DNA of 64,000 bases from Algoriphagus winogradskyi (GTDB taxonomy: Bacteria > Bacteroidota > Bacteroidia > Cytophagales > Cyclobacteriaceae): NCBI RefSeq assembly GCF_900182815.1, contig NZ_FXUA01000002.1, positions 558,001 to 622,000 of the forward strand, given 5' to 3'. Below, piece after piece: positions 1 to 7,737 of the stretch (the stretch's first letter is position 1; each line of letters opens with the position of its first letter). The translations under genes and the position numbers were made by a program. The notes under the pieces were generated by a model. It was not told the DNA's origin. It ran no database searches and saw only the letters and a program-made list of their open reading frames with translations.

Positions 1-345
1 CACTAATACTTTACGTTCTGACCTGTTTCCAATTCCCTTCATTTGAGCGATATGATCTAGCATCACTTCCGCACTGATCCTTGGGTAGAGACCGAAATCC
101 TGAGGTAAATAACCTAATCGTTCACGTACGGCCTGTTTATCCTCCAAAACATTAATATTGTCCAACATGATACTTCCTGAATCTGGATCCTGAAGTGTCG
201 CAATAGTTCGCATTAGGGTAGATTTTCCTGCTCCATTTGGCCCAAGCAGTCCAAACATCCCTTGAGGGATAGTCAAAGAAATGTCATTCAAAGCCTTTAC
301 TCCATTAGGATAGGTCTTTGAAAGATTAGTGATTTTTAATTCCAT
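1..345 (-). CDS. ABC transporter ATP-binding protein (partial, C-terminus outside window)
   Basis: The first 115 codons are visible; the gene starts at ATG 345 and runs off the left edge. It begins MELKITNLSKTYPNGVKAL, followed by a Walker A motif GPNGAGKST near residues 39-47 and a Q-loop YLPQDFG near residue 87. The sequence resembles the ATPases of ABC-2 type exporters, where QDFGLYP is typical. The signature motif and Walker B lie outside the window, so substrate and partner permease cannot be judged. It is divergent from the DUF885 gene, with about 400 bp between them. Confidence 0.9.
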   Translation of the reverse strand, partial: MELKITNLSKTYPNGVKALNDISLTIPQGMFGLLGPNGAGKSTLMRTIATLQDPDSGSIMLDNINVLEDKQAVRERLGYLPQDFGLYPRISAEVMLDHIAQMKGIGNRSERKVLV

Positions 346-664
346 AGTAAATGGGGTTTGGTGGGCTTGCTTTTTCTAGGGCTAAAAAATTGCCTTAAAA
401 AGAAAAAGCAATGGTTAAAAATAATTACATAAATCACTTGTCGACGACCTTCAAGTAATTGCTGTTTGGGTCAATTCATGAAGTGCCTAAACTCCTGATT
501 TGCTTCAATATAAGTATTTGAGTACAAATTATTTGTCGCTTAATGCTAAAAATCAATTTTACCGCTAATCAAAGATTTGCTATTCTAAAGGTTTATAGAG
601 AAGTCATTTGGAGGATTTAGACGCAAAAGATTTAATTTAAGGCTTCACATTATCATTGATATAA
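346..664. other. Intergenic region, nothing recognised
   Basis: This divergent intergenic stretch separates the ABC ATPase (minus) from the DUF885 gene (plus). It is AT-rich. I see no convincing ORF, tRNA, terminator or clear -7 box in it. The conserved leader block upstream of the DUF885 gene starts directly after it, at 665. Confidence 0.5.
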
Positions 665-753
665 GAAATCGAGCCTGCCCCTAGCCGCACAAATGGGATG
701 AAAGAAACCTATGCGAGATTCTATATGAACTTTGACAAGCAACTTACATGCAG
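665..753 (+). promoter_or_regulatory. Conserved leader or promoter block, copy A
   Basis: This block precedes the DUF885 gene and matches the block at 46725-46813 upstream of the first FKBP gene. Shared pieces are GAAATCGAGC (665-674), TGGGATGA (694-701), GCGAGATTC (713-721) and TATGA[AC]CTTTGA. The second and third pieces are exactly 11 nt apart in both copies. The first and third can pair as AAUC-GA-GC with GC-GA-GAUU, a helix with tandem G-A mismatches. It is either a structured 5' leader or an unusual promoter; the function is unknown. Confidence 0.45.
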
Positions 754-2436
754 ATGAAAAAAATCTATCTACTCCTGATTTTCTGTTTAATTTCCACTTT
801 GGGGTTTTCGACCGAACTTGCTGAAACCATTCAGACCTATCAAGCTGATTATGGAGCATTGAGGAGACTTTATTCCAACCCTTTTTCTGAGGAATATTTT
901 TCCAGAATTCAGAAATTCAACCAGGAGTATTTAAGCAATTTGGGTAAAGTGAATTACAATTCTCTGTCAGAAGATGGTAAAATAGATTATGTGCTTTTCC
1001 GGAATTATTTAGAAAAGGAGCTGGCTGAGCTGGCCATTGAAAAAGCCTCTTTTGATGAAATAGCTGGAGTTTTGGCATTTTCAAAACCCCTTGAAGAATT
1101 CTATCAAGGAAGAAGAAGAGCCAAGAAGCCGGAGCCTCAAAAGCTTGCAGCTACTTGGAATGAAGTTGCAAAACAGGTAGATGCACAATTGAAAAATCTT
1201 TCCTCGACACCGAAATACAATAGCTGGCAGAAAGCAGATCTTGCAGCGACAGCAGTAGAGGCGATGGACAGAGCTACCGGAGAAGCATACAATTATTACT
1301 TCGACTATGACCCCATGTTCACTTGGTGGATGCCCGAGCCTTGGAAAAAGCTCGATGCAAGCATGAAAGCTTACGCTAAAGCTTTGCGCGAGCATTATAC
1401 CAATTCGGTGAAGGATGATGGAAGTGGAATTATCGGAAGGCCTATAGGCAGAGATGCTTTGGAGAAGCAGTTGGCATTTGAGATGATTGCTTATAGTCCA
1501 GAAGAATTGATAGCGGAAGCGGAGAAGCAATTTGCTTGGTGTGAGAAAGAAATGCTGAAAGCATCAAATGAACTCGGCTTTGGTGATGACTGGAAAGCTG
1601 CACTGGAAATGGTAAAAGAGGCTTATTTCCCAGCCGGAGAATGGCCTGCAGAAGTGATCCGATTGGCTGAGGAAGCTACAGACTATGTAGAATCAAATGA
1701 CTTGGTTACCGTACCACCCTTGGCAAAGGAAACTTGGAGAACTATCATGATTTCTGCAGAGCGCCAGCGCGTAAGCCCATTTTTTCTCGGTGGCGAATCT
1801 ATACAGATTGCATATCCTACCTCAGAAATGAGTCATGAGGACAAGATGATGAGTATGCGAGGGAATAATCCGCATTTTTCAAGAGCCACTGTTCAGCACG
1901 AGCTGATTCCGGGTCATCATTTACAGCAGTTTATGAACCAGCGAAATATGACTCATCGACGTATGTTCGGAACTCCGTTTTGGACGGAAGGCTGGGCACT
2001 TTATTGGGAGTTTGTGCTATGGGACAAAGACTTTCCGAGGGATGCAAAGGACAAAGTAGGGATGCTTTTCTGGAGAATGCACCGCTGCGCACGGATCATT
2101 TTCTCTCTGAATTATCATTTGGAGAAAATGACTCCACAAGAGTGTATTGACCTTCTTGTGGACAAAGTAGGGCATGAGCGCGCCAATGCCGAAGCTGAGG
2201 TAAGGAGATCATTTGAAGGTGGATATGGTCCTCTCTATCAAATAGCCTACATGATAGGTGCATTAGAATTCTATTCGTTAAGAGATGAAGTAGTCAATTC
2301 TGGAAAAATGACCGAGAAGGAATACCATGATTTGGTGTTAAGCCAAAATGCGATGCCTGTGGAGATCTTAAGAGCAAAAGTCACTGGCCAGCCACTCAAA
2401 AAGGATCACAAGGCGAGTTGGAAGTTTTTGGATTAA
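754..2436 (+). CDS. DUF885 family secreted predicted metallopeptidase
   Basis: About 560 residues. An N-terminal signal peptide (MKKIYLLLIFCLISTLGFS) indicates export. The motif HELIPGHHLQ lies at about residue 382; an HExxPGHH motif of this kind is typical of the DUF885 family and suggests a zinc site. An EGWALYWE segment follows about 25 residues later and could supply a further ligand. An in-frame ATG exists at 748, but 754 was chosen because it gives a cleaner signal peptide and matches the ATG position after the conserved leader shared with the FKBP gene. The gene stands alone and ends at a strong hairpin. The substrate is not evident. Confidence 0.85.
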   Translation: MKKIYLLLIFCLISTLGFSTELAETIQTYQADYGALRRLYSNPFSEEYFSRIQKFNQEYLSNLGKVNYNSLSEDGKIDYVLFRNYLEKELAELAIEKASFDEIAGVLAFSKPLEEFYQGRRRAKKPEPQKLAATWNEVAKQVDAQLKNLSSTPKYNSWQKADLAATAVEAMDRATGEAYNYYFDYDPMFTWWMPEPWKKLDASMKAYAKALREHYTNSVKDDGSGIIGRPIGRDALEKQLAFEMIAYSPEELIAEAEKQFAWCEKEMLKASNELGFGDDWKAALEMVKEAYFPAGEWPAEVIRLAEEATDYVESNDLVTVPPLAKETWRTIMISAERQRVSPFFLGGESIQIAYPTSEMSHEDKMMSMRGNNPHFSRATVQHELIPGHHLQQFMNQRNMTHRRMFGTPFWTEGWALYWEFVLWDKDFPRDAKDKVGMLFWRMHRCARIIFSLNYHLEKMTPQECIDLLVDKVGHERANAEAEVRRSFEGGYGPLYQIAYMIGALEFYSLRDEVVNSGKMTEKEYHDLVLSQNAMPVEILRAKVTGQPLKKDHKASWKFLD

Positions 2437-2469
2437 AGAAAATATAAGTTTCAGATTGTGCGTGAAACC

Positions 2470-2503
2470 AAAAAAGGAGTCCGAATTTTCGGACTCCTTT
2501 TTC
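2470..2503. terminator. Bidirectional intrinsic terminator
   Basis: GGAGTCCGAA and TTCGGACTCC form a near-perfect stem flanked by A and T runs. It lies between the convergent DUF885 gene and the 251-aa secreted protein and can serve both strands. Confidence 0.85.
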
Positions 2504-2524
2504 ATATTAAAACCAAGAATCAAA

Positions 2525-3280
2525 TTACTTTTTGGGATTTTCTTTCAACTTAATAATGATAACGCCATTCTTACCCTTTTCTCCGTAAGTGTCTTTTGCA
2601 GATTTGTTTTTCAGTACGTTGATACTTTCGATATCATCGGGATTGATTTTACTGAAGTCTGTGAATTCCTTCATTCCACCTTTGGTTTCCAGTATGTAAA
2701 GAGGCGCATTTTCTTGATTGGAGCTTAATCCTTGGACTATTACTTTCGGGCTTGAAGAGTTGGAGCCAATACCTGCAACTCCAAAAAGTGGCTTACCTAC
2801 TCTGTAGTTAGTGGCATAACCCTGACCAGATGTTGATGAGCTAACTGAGTTTTTACCATAACCTATGACACTTACCCCATTCACGGTTTCTATCCTTGGA
2901 GACTGCAATATTCCCTGCTGCTCTGGACTAAGTTCATTTTTGATAGAGACCATTGTGCTAAGCTGTTGCTTTTTCAGTGAGTTTTCAAGCGCTAAAACCT
3001 TGTCCATTTGCTTTTGAACCGCAACCGCATCGACTTTGGATTCATCCAAAAGCGCTTTTAGTTTTTCTGTGGCATCATCTAGATCCCACTTCATAGCACT
3101 GAATTTGCCGGCATTCTCGCTATGGATTTTTTTGATATTCAAAGCCTGCGAATCGGTAAGTTCTAGTACCTTTCGCATTTCCATTACTCTATCAGCAGAG
3201 TATAGATTTTTCTGAAATAGGTCTTGTGCAGTTGCAAAATTTGCTGACAGCATAAGACATAGGAAGAGTATATTTTTCAT
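2525..3280 (-). CDS. Secreted Spy/CpxP-like protein with C-terminal TonB plug-like domain
   Basis: 251 aa with a signal peptide (MKNILFLCLMLSANFATAQ). Residues about 30-130 form a helical, Spy/CpxP-like segment with LELTDSQ and ELSPEQQ repeats of the LTxxQ type. Residues about 180-251 resemble the plug domain of SusC/TonB receptors (PLYILETKGG, then DDIESINVLKNKSA, GEKGKNGVIIIKLK). It is the last gene of a three-gene unit with an ECF sigma factor and its likely anti-sigma factor, starting 10 bp after the latter. It may be a periplasmic sensor or effector of that system. The combination of the two modules is unusual and the function is inferred. Confidence 0.75.
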   Translation of the reverse strand: MKNILFLCLMLSANFATAQDLFQKNLYSADRVMEMRKVLELTDSQALNIKKIHSENAGKFSAMKWDLDDATEKLKALLDESKVDAVAVQKQMDKVLALENSLKKQQLSTMVSIKNELSPEQQGILQSPRIETVNGVSVIGYGKNSVSSSTSGQGYATNYRVGKPLFGVAGIGSNSSSPKVIVQGLSSNQENAPLYILETKGGMKEFTDFSKINPDDIESINVLKNKSAKDTYGEKGKNGVIIIKLKENPKK

Positions 3281-3290
3281 TTTAGTGTGA

Positions 3291-3602
3291 TTAATATTCA
3301 GTCAATAATGAAGCAGTAGGTGATTCCCAGGTATCCAGGAATGTACTTTCTTCAATGGTGAAATGTTGATTTTGATTTTCATCCTCAACTAGCGTAATAA
3401 TTACTACTTCAGGAGTTGTACTTTCGATAGGAGCAGGCTCTTGGATGAATAGAAATGCGAAGATCATAGACGCAGCAATTCCTGCAGGAATCCAAAACCC
3501 GAATTTCCGTGTTTTGACTTCTGGGAAAGCTGGGATTTCAATTCTCTCATCCTGCTTTTTCATCTGATCAAAAAAACGTTCTAATTGTTCGTCATTTTCC
3601 AT
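3291..3602 (-). CDS. Putative anti-sigma factor, single-pass membrane protein
   Basis: 103 aa. An acidic cytoplasmic N-terminus (MENDEQLERFFDQMKKQDERIEIP) is followed by one membrane segment at about residues 34-53 and an extracytoplasmic tail of about 50 residues. Its start overlaps the end of the sigma factor gene by 11 bp, suggesting translational coupling. No zinc anti-sigma motif (HxxxCxxC) is present and there is no cysteine. Assignment as anti-sigma rests on position and topology rather than on a recognised domain. Confidence 0.65.
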   Translation of the reverse strand: MENDEQLERFFDQMKKQDERIEIPAFPEVKTRKFGFWIPAGIAASMIFAFLFIQEPAPIESTTPEVVIITLVEDENQNQHFTIEESTFLDTWESPTASLLTEY

Positions 3603-4086
3603 ATTCTTCTTGGATTTGAACTTTCGTAATTAATTCCTTGAGTTTCTTTTTCCCGCGATCGTAATGCGTTCTCGCGGTCCCTAGGCCGATCTGAAGGATT
3701 TCGGCACTTTGAGCGATGGTCATCTGATGATAAAAAACCATCAAAATCACTTCTCGCTGCATCTCTGGTAAGTGCTTGATTATTCCTTGATAATCAGTGG
3801 CGTCCACTTCCTCAGTAAGCTCTACTGGATCGTAGGAATCGGAAAGTGAAACTACTTTTCCAGCTTTTCGAAATTCGTTAATCGCCGTATATCTGATGAT
3901 TGAAAAAAGCCAAGTTTTAGCTTTTGATGCATCCTTAAGCTTTGCCTGTCCCTCCAAAATCTTCAAATATGCCTGCTGAAGCACATCCTTTGCCATCTCA
4001 TCCTCAAAAGAGCAACATTGCCTAGCCCAGAGGTATGCATCCCTATGGTGGGCTTTTAAGATATGATCAAGCTGGCTGCGATTCAT
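3592..4086 (-). CDS. ECF-type RNA polymerase sigma-70 factor
   Basis: 164 aa, the usual length for an ECF sigma factor. Region 2 spans about residues 12-75 (YLWARQCCSFEDEMAKDVLQ). Region 4 with its helix-turn-helix spans about 105-155 (LPEMQREVILMVFYHQMTIAQSAEILQIGLGTARTHYDRG). It directs RNA polymerase to a dedicated promoter set. It is followed by an overlapping single-pass membrane protein, probably its anti-sigma factor, and a secreted Spy-like protein. Confidence 0.92.
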   Translation of the reverse strand: MNRSQLDHILKAHHRDAYLWARQCCSFEDEMAKDVLQQAYLKILEGQAKLKDASKAKTWLFSIIRYTAINEFRKAGKVVSLSDSYDPVELTEEVDATDYQGIIKHLPEMQREVILMVFYHQMTIAQSAEILQIGLGTARTHYDRGKKKLKELITKVQIQEEYGK

Positions 4087-4150
4087 TTACATCCATTAGT
4101 CGGGGAATGAATCTAATATATGACAAGTAGGTTGAAAAGTTTTAATGTTA

Positions 4151-4170
4151 GTTGGAAGGTTGGAAAGTTG
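4151..4170 (+). repeat. Dispersed short repeat, GTTGxAAGGTTGxAAAGTTG family, copy 1
   Basis: GTTGGAAGGTTGGAAAGTTG lies between the sigma factor and the PorT-like gene. It differs at two positions from GTTGTAAGGTTGTAAAGTTG at 58886-58905. Both lie in intergenic DNA. The nearby CAACTTTC could fold back on it. Confidence 0.45.
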
Positions 4171-4187
4171 ATAACCTTACAACTTTC

Positions 4188-4871
4188 TTACTTTACAACA
4201 TTTGAGGTCTTTGAATCTCTAACTCTAAACAAATACGCCAAAGTAAATTCCAGATTAGTGGAGTTCATGTCGAAAATACGTTCTTGTCCTTCTGGATTGG
4301 TGAAGTCATAGGCAAATCGCACCTCTCCAGTCAAAGTGCTTTTACCAAAAAGTTTGGAAATCCCTGCTCCTGCAGTAAGTCCGTACATGATTTTTCGAGG
4401 CTTATCATCCAAACCTCCATATGTTGGGATTTCTGCAGGAGAGGCGTTAGAAAATTCCCGGCTGATATCTTTTGCCTGAAGTAGATAGCCTAAATGTGGG
4501 CCAAGTTTGATCTGAAATCTCCCTGATTTTCCAAGAAAAAAGCTGGAAAGCATGGGGATTTTTAGGTAATCAAACTGAGTTTCATTGACTAATTCCGGTT
4601 CTATATCTTCATCAGAAACCTGCATGAAACCTAAGCGCAAAAACTGAAGATTGACTTCGATTCCGGCATTTTTTGCATTGAAATGTTCAAAAACCAAGGC
4701 AAATGTAGGGGTTCCGATTCCATCAACTGAAATCCCTCGGGTGCTGGGTGTGGGCCGATAGGAATAGGTGGAGGTAGTATAGCCTCCACGGATTCCGACA
4801 CTTGTTTGCGCAAGTGCAGCTAAAGAGGATAAAATGAAAATGCCCGTCAGCAAAACTCTGTTCATGTCCAA
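4188..4871 (-). CDS. PorT-like outer membrane beta-barrel protein
   Basis: 227 aa with a signal peptide (MDMNRVLLTGIFILSSLAALAQ). The mature part has alternating-residue strands, glycine-rich turns (VGIRGGYTTSTYSY, FQIKLGPHLGYLL, MYGLTAGAGISKLFG) and an aromatic-ended final strand (LEFTLAYLFRVR). This fits the small outer-membrane barrel proteins of Bacteroidota in the PorT/OmpW-like group. It lies alone on the minus strand. The biological role is not evident. Confidence 0.75.
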   Translation of the reverse strand: MDMNRVLLTGIFILSSLAALAQTSVGIRGGYTTSTYSYRPTPSTRGISVDGIGTPTFALVFEHFNAKNAGIEVNLQFLRLGFMQVSDEDIEPELVNETQFDYLKIPMLSSFFLGKSGRFQIKLGPHLGYLLQAKDISREFSNASPAEIPTYGGLDDKPRKIMYGLTAGAGISKLFGKSTLTGEVRFAYDFTNPEGQERIFDMNSTNLEFTLAYLFRVRDSKTSNVVK

Positions 4872-4951
4872 AAGTAACTAATTATCGATTTTGTCAGGTT
4901 TTATTTAACGTTTTCTCGGATTCACGTGCTGGGAGGAGATAGAGCTAAACA

Positions 4952-4980
4952 AAAGAGCTCCATATGGGAGCTCTTTGTGC
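4952..4980 (-). terminator. Intrinsic terminator downstream of the gltX unit
   Basis: AAAGAGCTCC and GGAGCTCTTT form a perfect 10-bp stem with a 5-nt loop, followed on the minus strand by a short T run. It ends the gltX / small charged protein transcript. Confidence 0.8.
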
Positions 4981-5001
4981 ATTTGGTTAAGAAATTTGAC
5001 C

Positions 5002-5205
5002 TTAGGATTTCTTCTCCTTTTCATCAGATTTTAAATCGTCTCTGTCCTTTAATTTTTTGTCCTCCACATTCTTATTGAGAAACTCATTGATTTTGTCAAT
5101 AGAAAAGGAAGAGGAAATCTCACCAAAGGAATTTATGTTCATCTTAAAGCCGTTCAAGTCTTCATGAACCTTAGGGTCTTCGTTTTTCTTTTTCTTCTTT
5201 GTCAT
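5002..5205 (-). CDS. Small highly charged hypothetical protein
   Basis: 67 aa, very rich in Lys, Asp and Glu. It starts MTKKKKKNEDPKVHEDLNGF and ends DLKSDEKEKKS, with a short less charged middle (MNINSFGEISSSFSIDKINEFLN). There is no signal peptide or membrane segment. It lies 11 bp downstream of gltX on the same strand and ahead of a strong terminator, so it is probably cotranscribed. The function is unknown; a nucleic-acid-associated role would be only a guess from charge. Confidence 0.7.
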   Translation of the reverse strand: MTKKKKKNEDPKVHEDLNGFKMNINSFGEISSSFSIDKINEFLNKNVEDKKLKDRDDLKSDEKEKKS

Positions 5206-5216
5206 AGCTTATGTAT

Positions 5217-6755
5217 TTAGCCGATTACTTCTAGAGTAGCTAACGCAAATCTGATTCGCTTGGCCACTTCTTCAGTCCCTAAAATAGCAAAAATCTCCAT
5301 CAAATCAGGCCCTGCACCTACACCAGTCACAGCCAAGCGAACCGCTTGCATTGATTTTCCTAATTTTAGTTCTTTTGCTTCGGCAGTTTCTCCAAGCAAA
5401 GCTTTAGCTTTTTCTGCATCGAAATCACCAGTGTACCCTTCTAGTGTCTCTGCATACGCAGTAAGGATTGTCACCGCATCAGCATTCCATCTTTTGCCTG
5501 CAATATCCTGATCAAATTCCGTAGGAGCTTCTACCACGAATCTACTTCCTTGCCAAATTTCGGCAGGGAAAGTCACGCGCTCCTTCATTAATGCTACCAA
5601 AGCTTCGGCTGTGTCTTGAATAATAGTTACTCCTTCTTTAGCGGCATCTGCGATCACATAGGGTGCTAATTCTGCATTTGATTTTGCTCTCAAATATTGC
5701 TCATTGAACCACTTTGCTTTCGCGATATCAAACTTAGTCCCTGACTTACCGATTCGCTCTACTGAGAAAGCTTCGATCAATTCTTCCAAAGAGAAAATTT
5801 CCCGCTCATCGCCTGGGTTCCAGCCAAGGAATGCCAAGAAATTCAAAAAGGCATCTGACAAATAACCTTGCTCACGGAAGCCAGCTGCCGTATCGCCATC
5901 TACCTTGTTTTCCCAATTCAGTGGGAAGACAGGAAATCCTAGCTTATCACCATCACGCTTGGAAAGCTTTCCATTTCCGTCTGGCTTTAGCAAAAGAGGT
6001 AAGTGAGCAAACTCAGGCATCGTATCTTCCCAGCCAAAGAATTTATAGAGCAATACGTGTAAAGGAGCTGAAGGAAGCCATTCTTCACCGCGGATTACAT
6101 GGGTGATATTCATCAAATGATCATCGACGATATTTGCCAAATGGTACGTTGGCATCCCGTCAGATTTCATCAATACTTTGTCATCTAGCGTAGCAGACTG
6201 CACCATCACCCAGCCACGGATCATGTCATTCAGGCGTACTTCCTCCTTGCGTGGGATCTTTACACGGATCACATAGGGTTCTCCTGATGCCAATCTTGCC
6301 TTCACTTCTTCTTCAGGAAGTGTCAGCGAGTTTTTCATCTGCGTTCTTGTGATACTATTGTATTGTGGTTGAACTACGCGCGCAGCGGTCAATCGCTCAC
6401 GCATGGCTTCAAGTTCCTCGGAAGTATCAAAAGCATAATAAGCGTGTCCAGCTTCTACTAGATCAAGCGCATATTGCATGTAGCTTGGCTTGCGCTCAGA
6501 CTGGCGATAAGGAGCGCAGTCGCCGGGATTCCATGGGCTTTCGTCCGGAGAAATTCCCAGCCATTCCAGTGATTCTTTGATGTAATCTTCCGCTCCAGGT
6601 ACAAAGCGAGTTTGATCTGTGTCTTCTATTCTTAGGAGAAACTTACCGCCCATTTTTCGGGCAAAAAGGTAATTGTAAAGCGCGGTACGTACACCGCCAA
6701 TATGTAAAGGCCCCGTCGGTGATGGAGCGAATCTTACGCGAACTTCTCTACTCAT
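5217..6755 (-). CDS. gltX: Glutamate--tRNA ligase
   Basis: 512 aa class I aminoacyl-tRNA synthetase that charges tRNA-Glu in the cytoplasm. The HIGH-type motif HIGG lies at residues 18-21 after RFAPSPTGPL. The KMSKS-type loop KLSKR lies at 263-267. The C-terminal helical region recognises the anticodon. The length matches bacterial GluRS. A candidate -7 box (TATCTTTG on the minus strand) lies at 6821-6828, about 66 bp upstream of the ATG. The small charged protein follows in the same transcript. Confidence 0.97.
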   Translation of the reverse strand: MSREVRVRFAPSPTGPLHIGGVRTALYNYLFARKMGGKFLLRIEDTDQTRFVPGAEDYIKESLEWLGISPDESPWNPGDCAPYRQSERKPSYMQYALDLVEAGHAYYAFDTSEELEAMRERLTAARVVQPQYNSITRTQMKNSLTLPEEEVKARLASGEPYVIRVKIPRKEEVRLNDMIRGWVMVQSATLDDKVLMKSDGMPTYHLANIVDDHLMNITHVIRGEEWLPSAPLHVLLYKFFGWEDTMPEFAHLPLLLKPDGNGKLSKRDGDKLGFPVFPLNWENKVDGDTAAGFREQGYLSDAFLNFLAFLGWNPGDEREIFSLEELIEAFSVERIGKSGTKFDIAKAKWFNEQYLRAKSNAELAPYVIADAAKEGVTIIQDTAEALVALMKERVTFPAEIWQGSRFVVEAPTEFDQDIAGKRWNADAVTILTAYAETLEGYTGDFDAEKAKALLGETAEAKELKLGKSMQAVRLAVTGVGAGPDLMEIFAILGTEEVAKRIRFALATLEVIG

Positions 6756-6820
6756 GGATGTTTAGGTCGATACCCTCGCCAGTAAAGGTTAGGGCATGTT
6801 TTGATTTTGTGATCAGGGGG

Positions 6821-6828
6821 CAAAGATA
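6821..6828 (-). promoter_or_regulatory. Candidate -7 box of gltX
   Basis: The minus strand reads TATCTTTG, an exact match to the Bacteroidetes -7 consensus TAnnTTTG, 66 bp upstream of the gltX start. No clear TTTG -33 element is visible at the usual distance. Confidence 0.5.
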
Positions 6829-7044
6829 GGAAAATGTTTGTGTATGAAGGGAAGTGTAGAATGGGCTGTGGAACAATTCATTTTGAAAGTCGAGGGATGC
6901 TTATAACTTAAATTTTGTGAATAGTTTTTAGCTTATCCAACCAAAACAGCAAATTAGATCCATTAAAATTAGTTAGCCAGGGTTAATTTGAGGTGCTTTT
7001 CCGAGCGCTATCAATGGTCTTTTGATATCAAATAAGATGATTAT

Positions 7045-7587
7045 ATGTCTAATTTTCAATCCATAAGTGTAGTAATTGGACTTCTTGTTTTTACCTCATT
7101 TTCCAAGGCAGAAAAAGAGAAGGTTTTTGTTATCATCGACGATTGTCAACAATGGGGAAAGCGTAGACCAATTGACGAGCAGTACTTCTCTATAACTACT
7201 AATAAAGTATGGCTTTCTTCCTCCTATTATTCTTATGATGAACAGGATACGTTGGCATCGGTTCACCTCTTTAATGGGGATATTGACTTGAATCCTCCTG
7301 AACTTTTGGAAATGTCTCTTGCTGAAATGTTAAATTCCGGTGTTCAGTTTTCGTCTGAAATTGGCGTCGAAGATTGGAGTACTTTTAATTCTGAAGGCTC
7401 AGAGCTTTATATTATTCTACCGGAGGATTTTTGTTCTGAAAAGAAATTCTTGCATTCCACTAATTTTACCCTTTATAAAACCAGAGTTAGAGTAGATTAT
7501 CCCGGTCCTGAATGTATTCTTATTGATGACCCCATGCGGTTTTTCCCTAAAGATACAAGTCGGAGAAATAGGGACCCTAAAAAATGA
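7045..7587 (+). CDS. Hypothetical secreted protein
   Basis: 180 aa. The N-terminus (MSNFQSISVVIGLLVFTSFSKA) looks like a signal peptide. I recognise no domain. The mature part has four cysteines (DDCQQWG, EDFCSEKK, GPECILID) and an acidic middle. There is no evident operon partner: gltX is divergent and mfd starts about 150 bp downstream. It lacks alternative long ORFs on either strand, which supports it being real. The function is unknown. Confidence 0.6.
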   Translation: MSNFQSISVVIGLLVFTSFSKAEKEKVFVIIDDCQQWGKRRPIDEQYFSITTNKVWLSSSYYSYDEQDTLASVHLFNGDIDLNPPELLEMSLAEMLNSGVQFSSEIGVEDWSTFNSEGSELYIILPEDFCSEKKFLHSTNFTLYKTRVRVDYPGPECILIDDPMRFFPKDTSRRNRDPKK

Positions 7588-7737
7588 TTGGGTGCCTTTT
7601 TTGTACCAAAGCATTTATTCTGAACTCTTATTGACTTCAGATGTTAATTAGCAGGGAAAAGCTGCTTAATATCAATCGTTGGAAATCATAAAGCACTAAC
7701 TTTACCCCACCAACCTAAGTATTAAAACCACACGCTT

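Noticed and set aside
665-721. Hammerhead or other known ribozyme in the conserved leader
   Set aside because: The CUGAUGA and GAAA core elements are absent; no known ribozyme or riboswitch consensus could be matched by eye.
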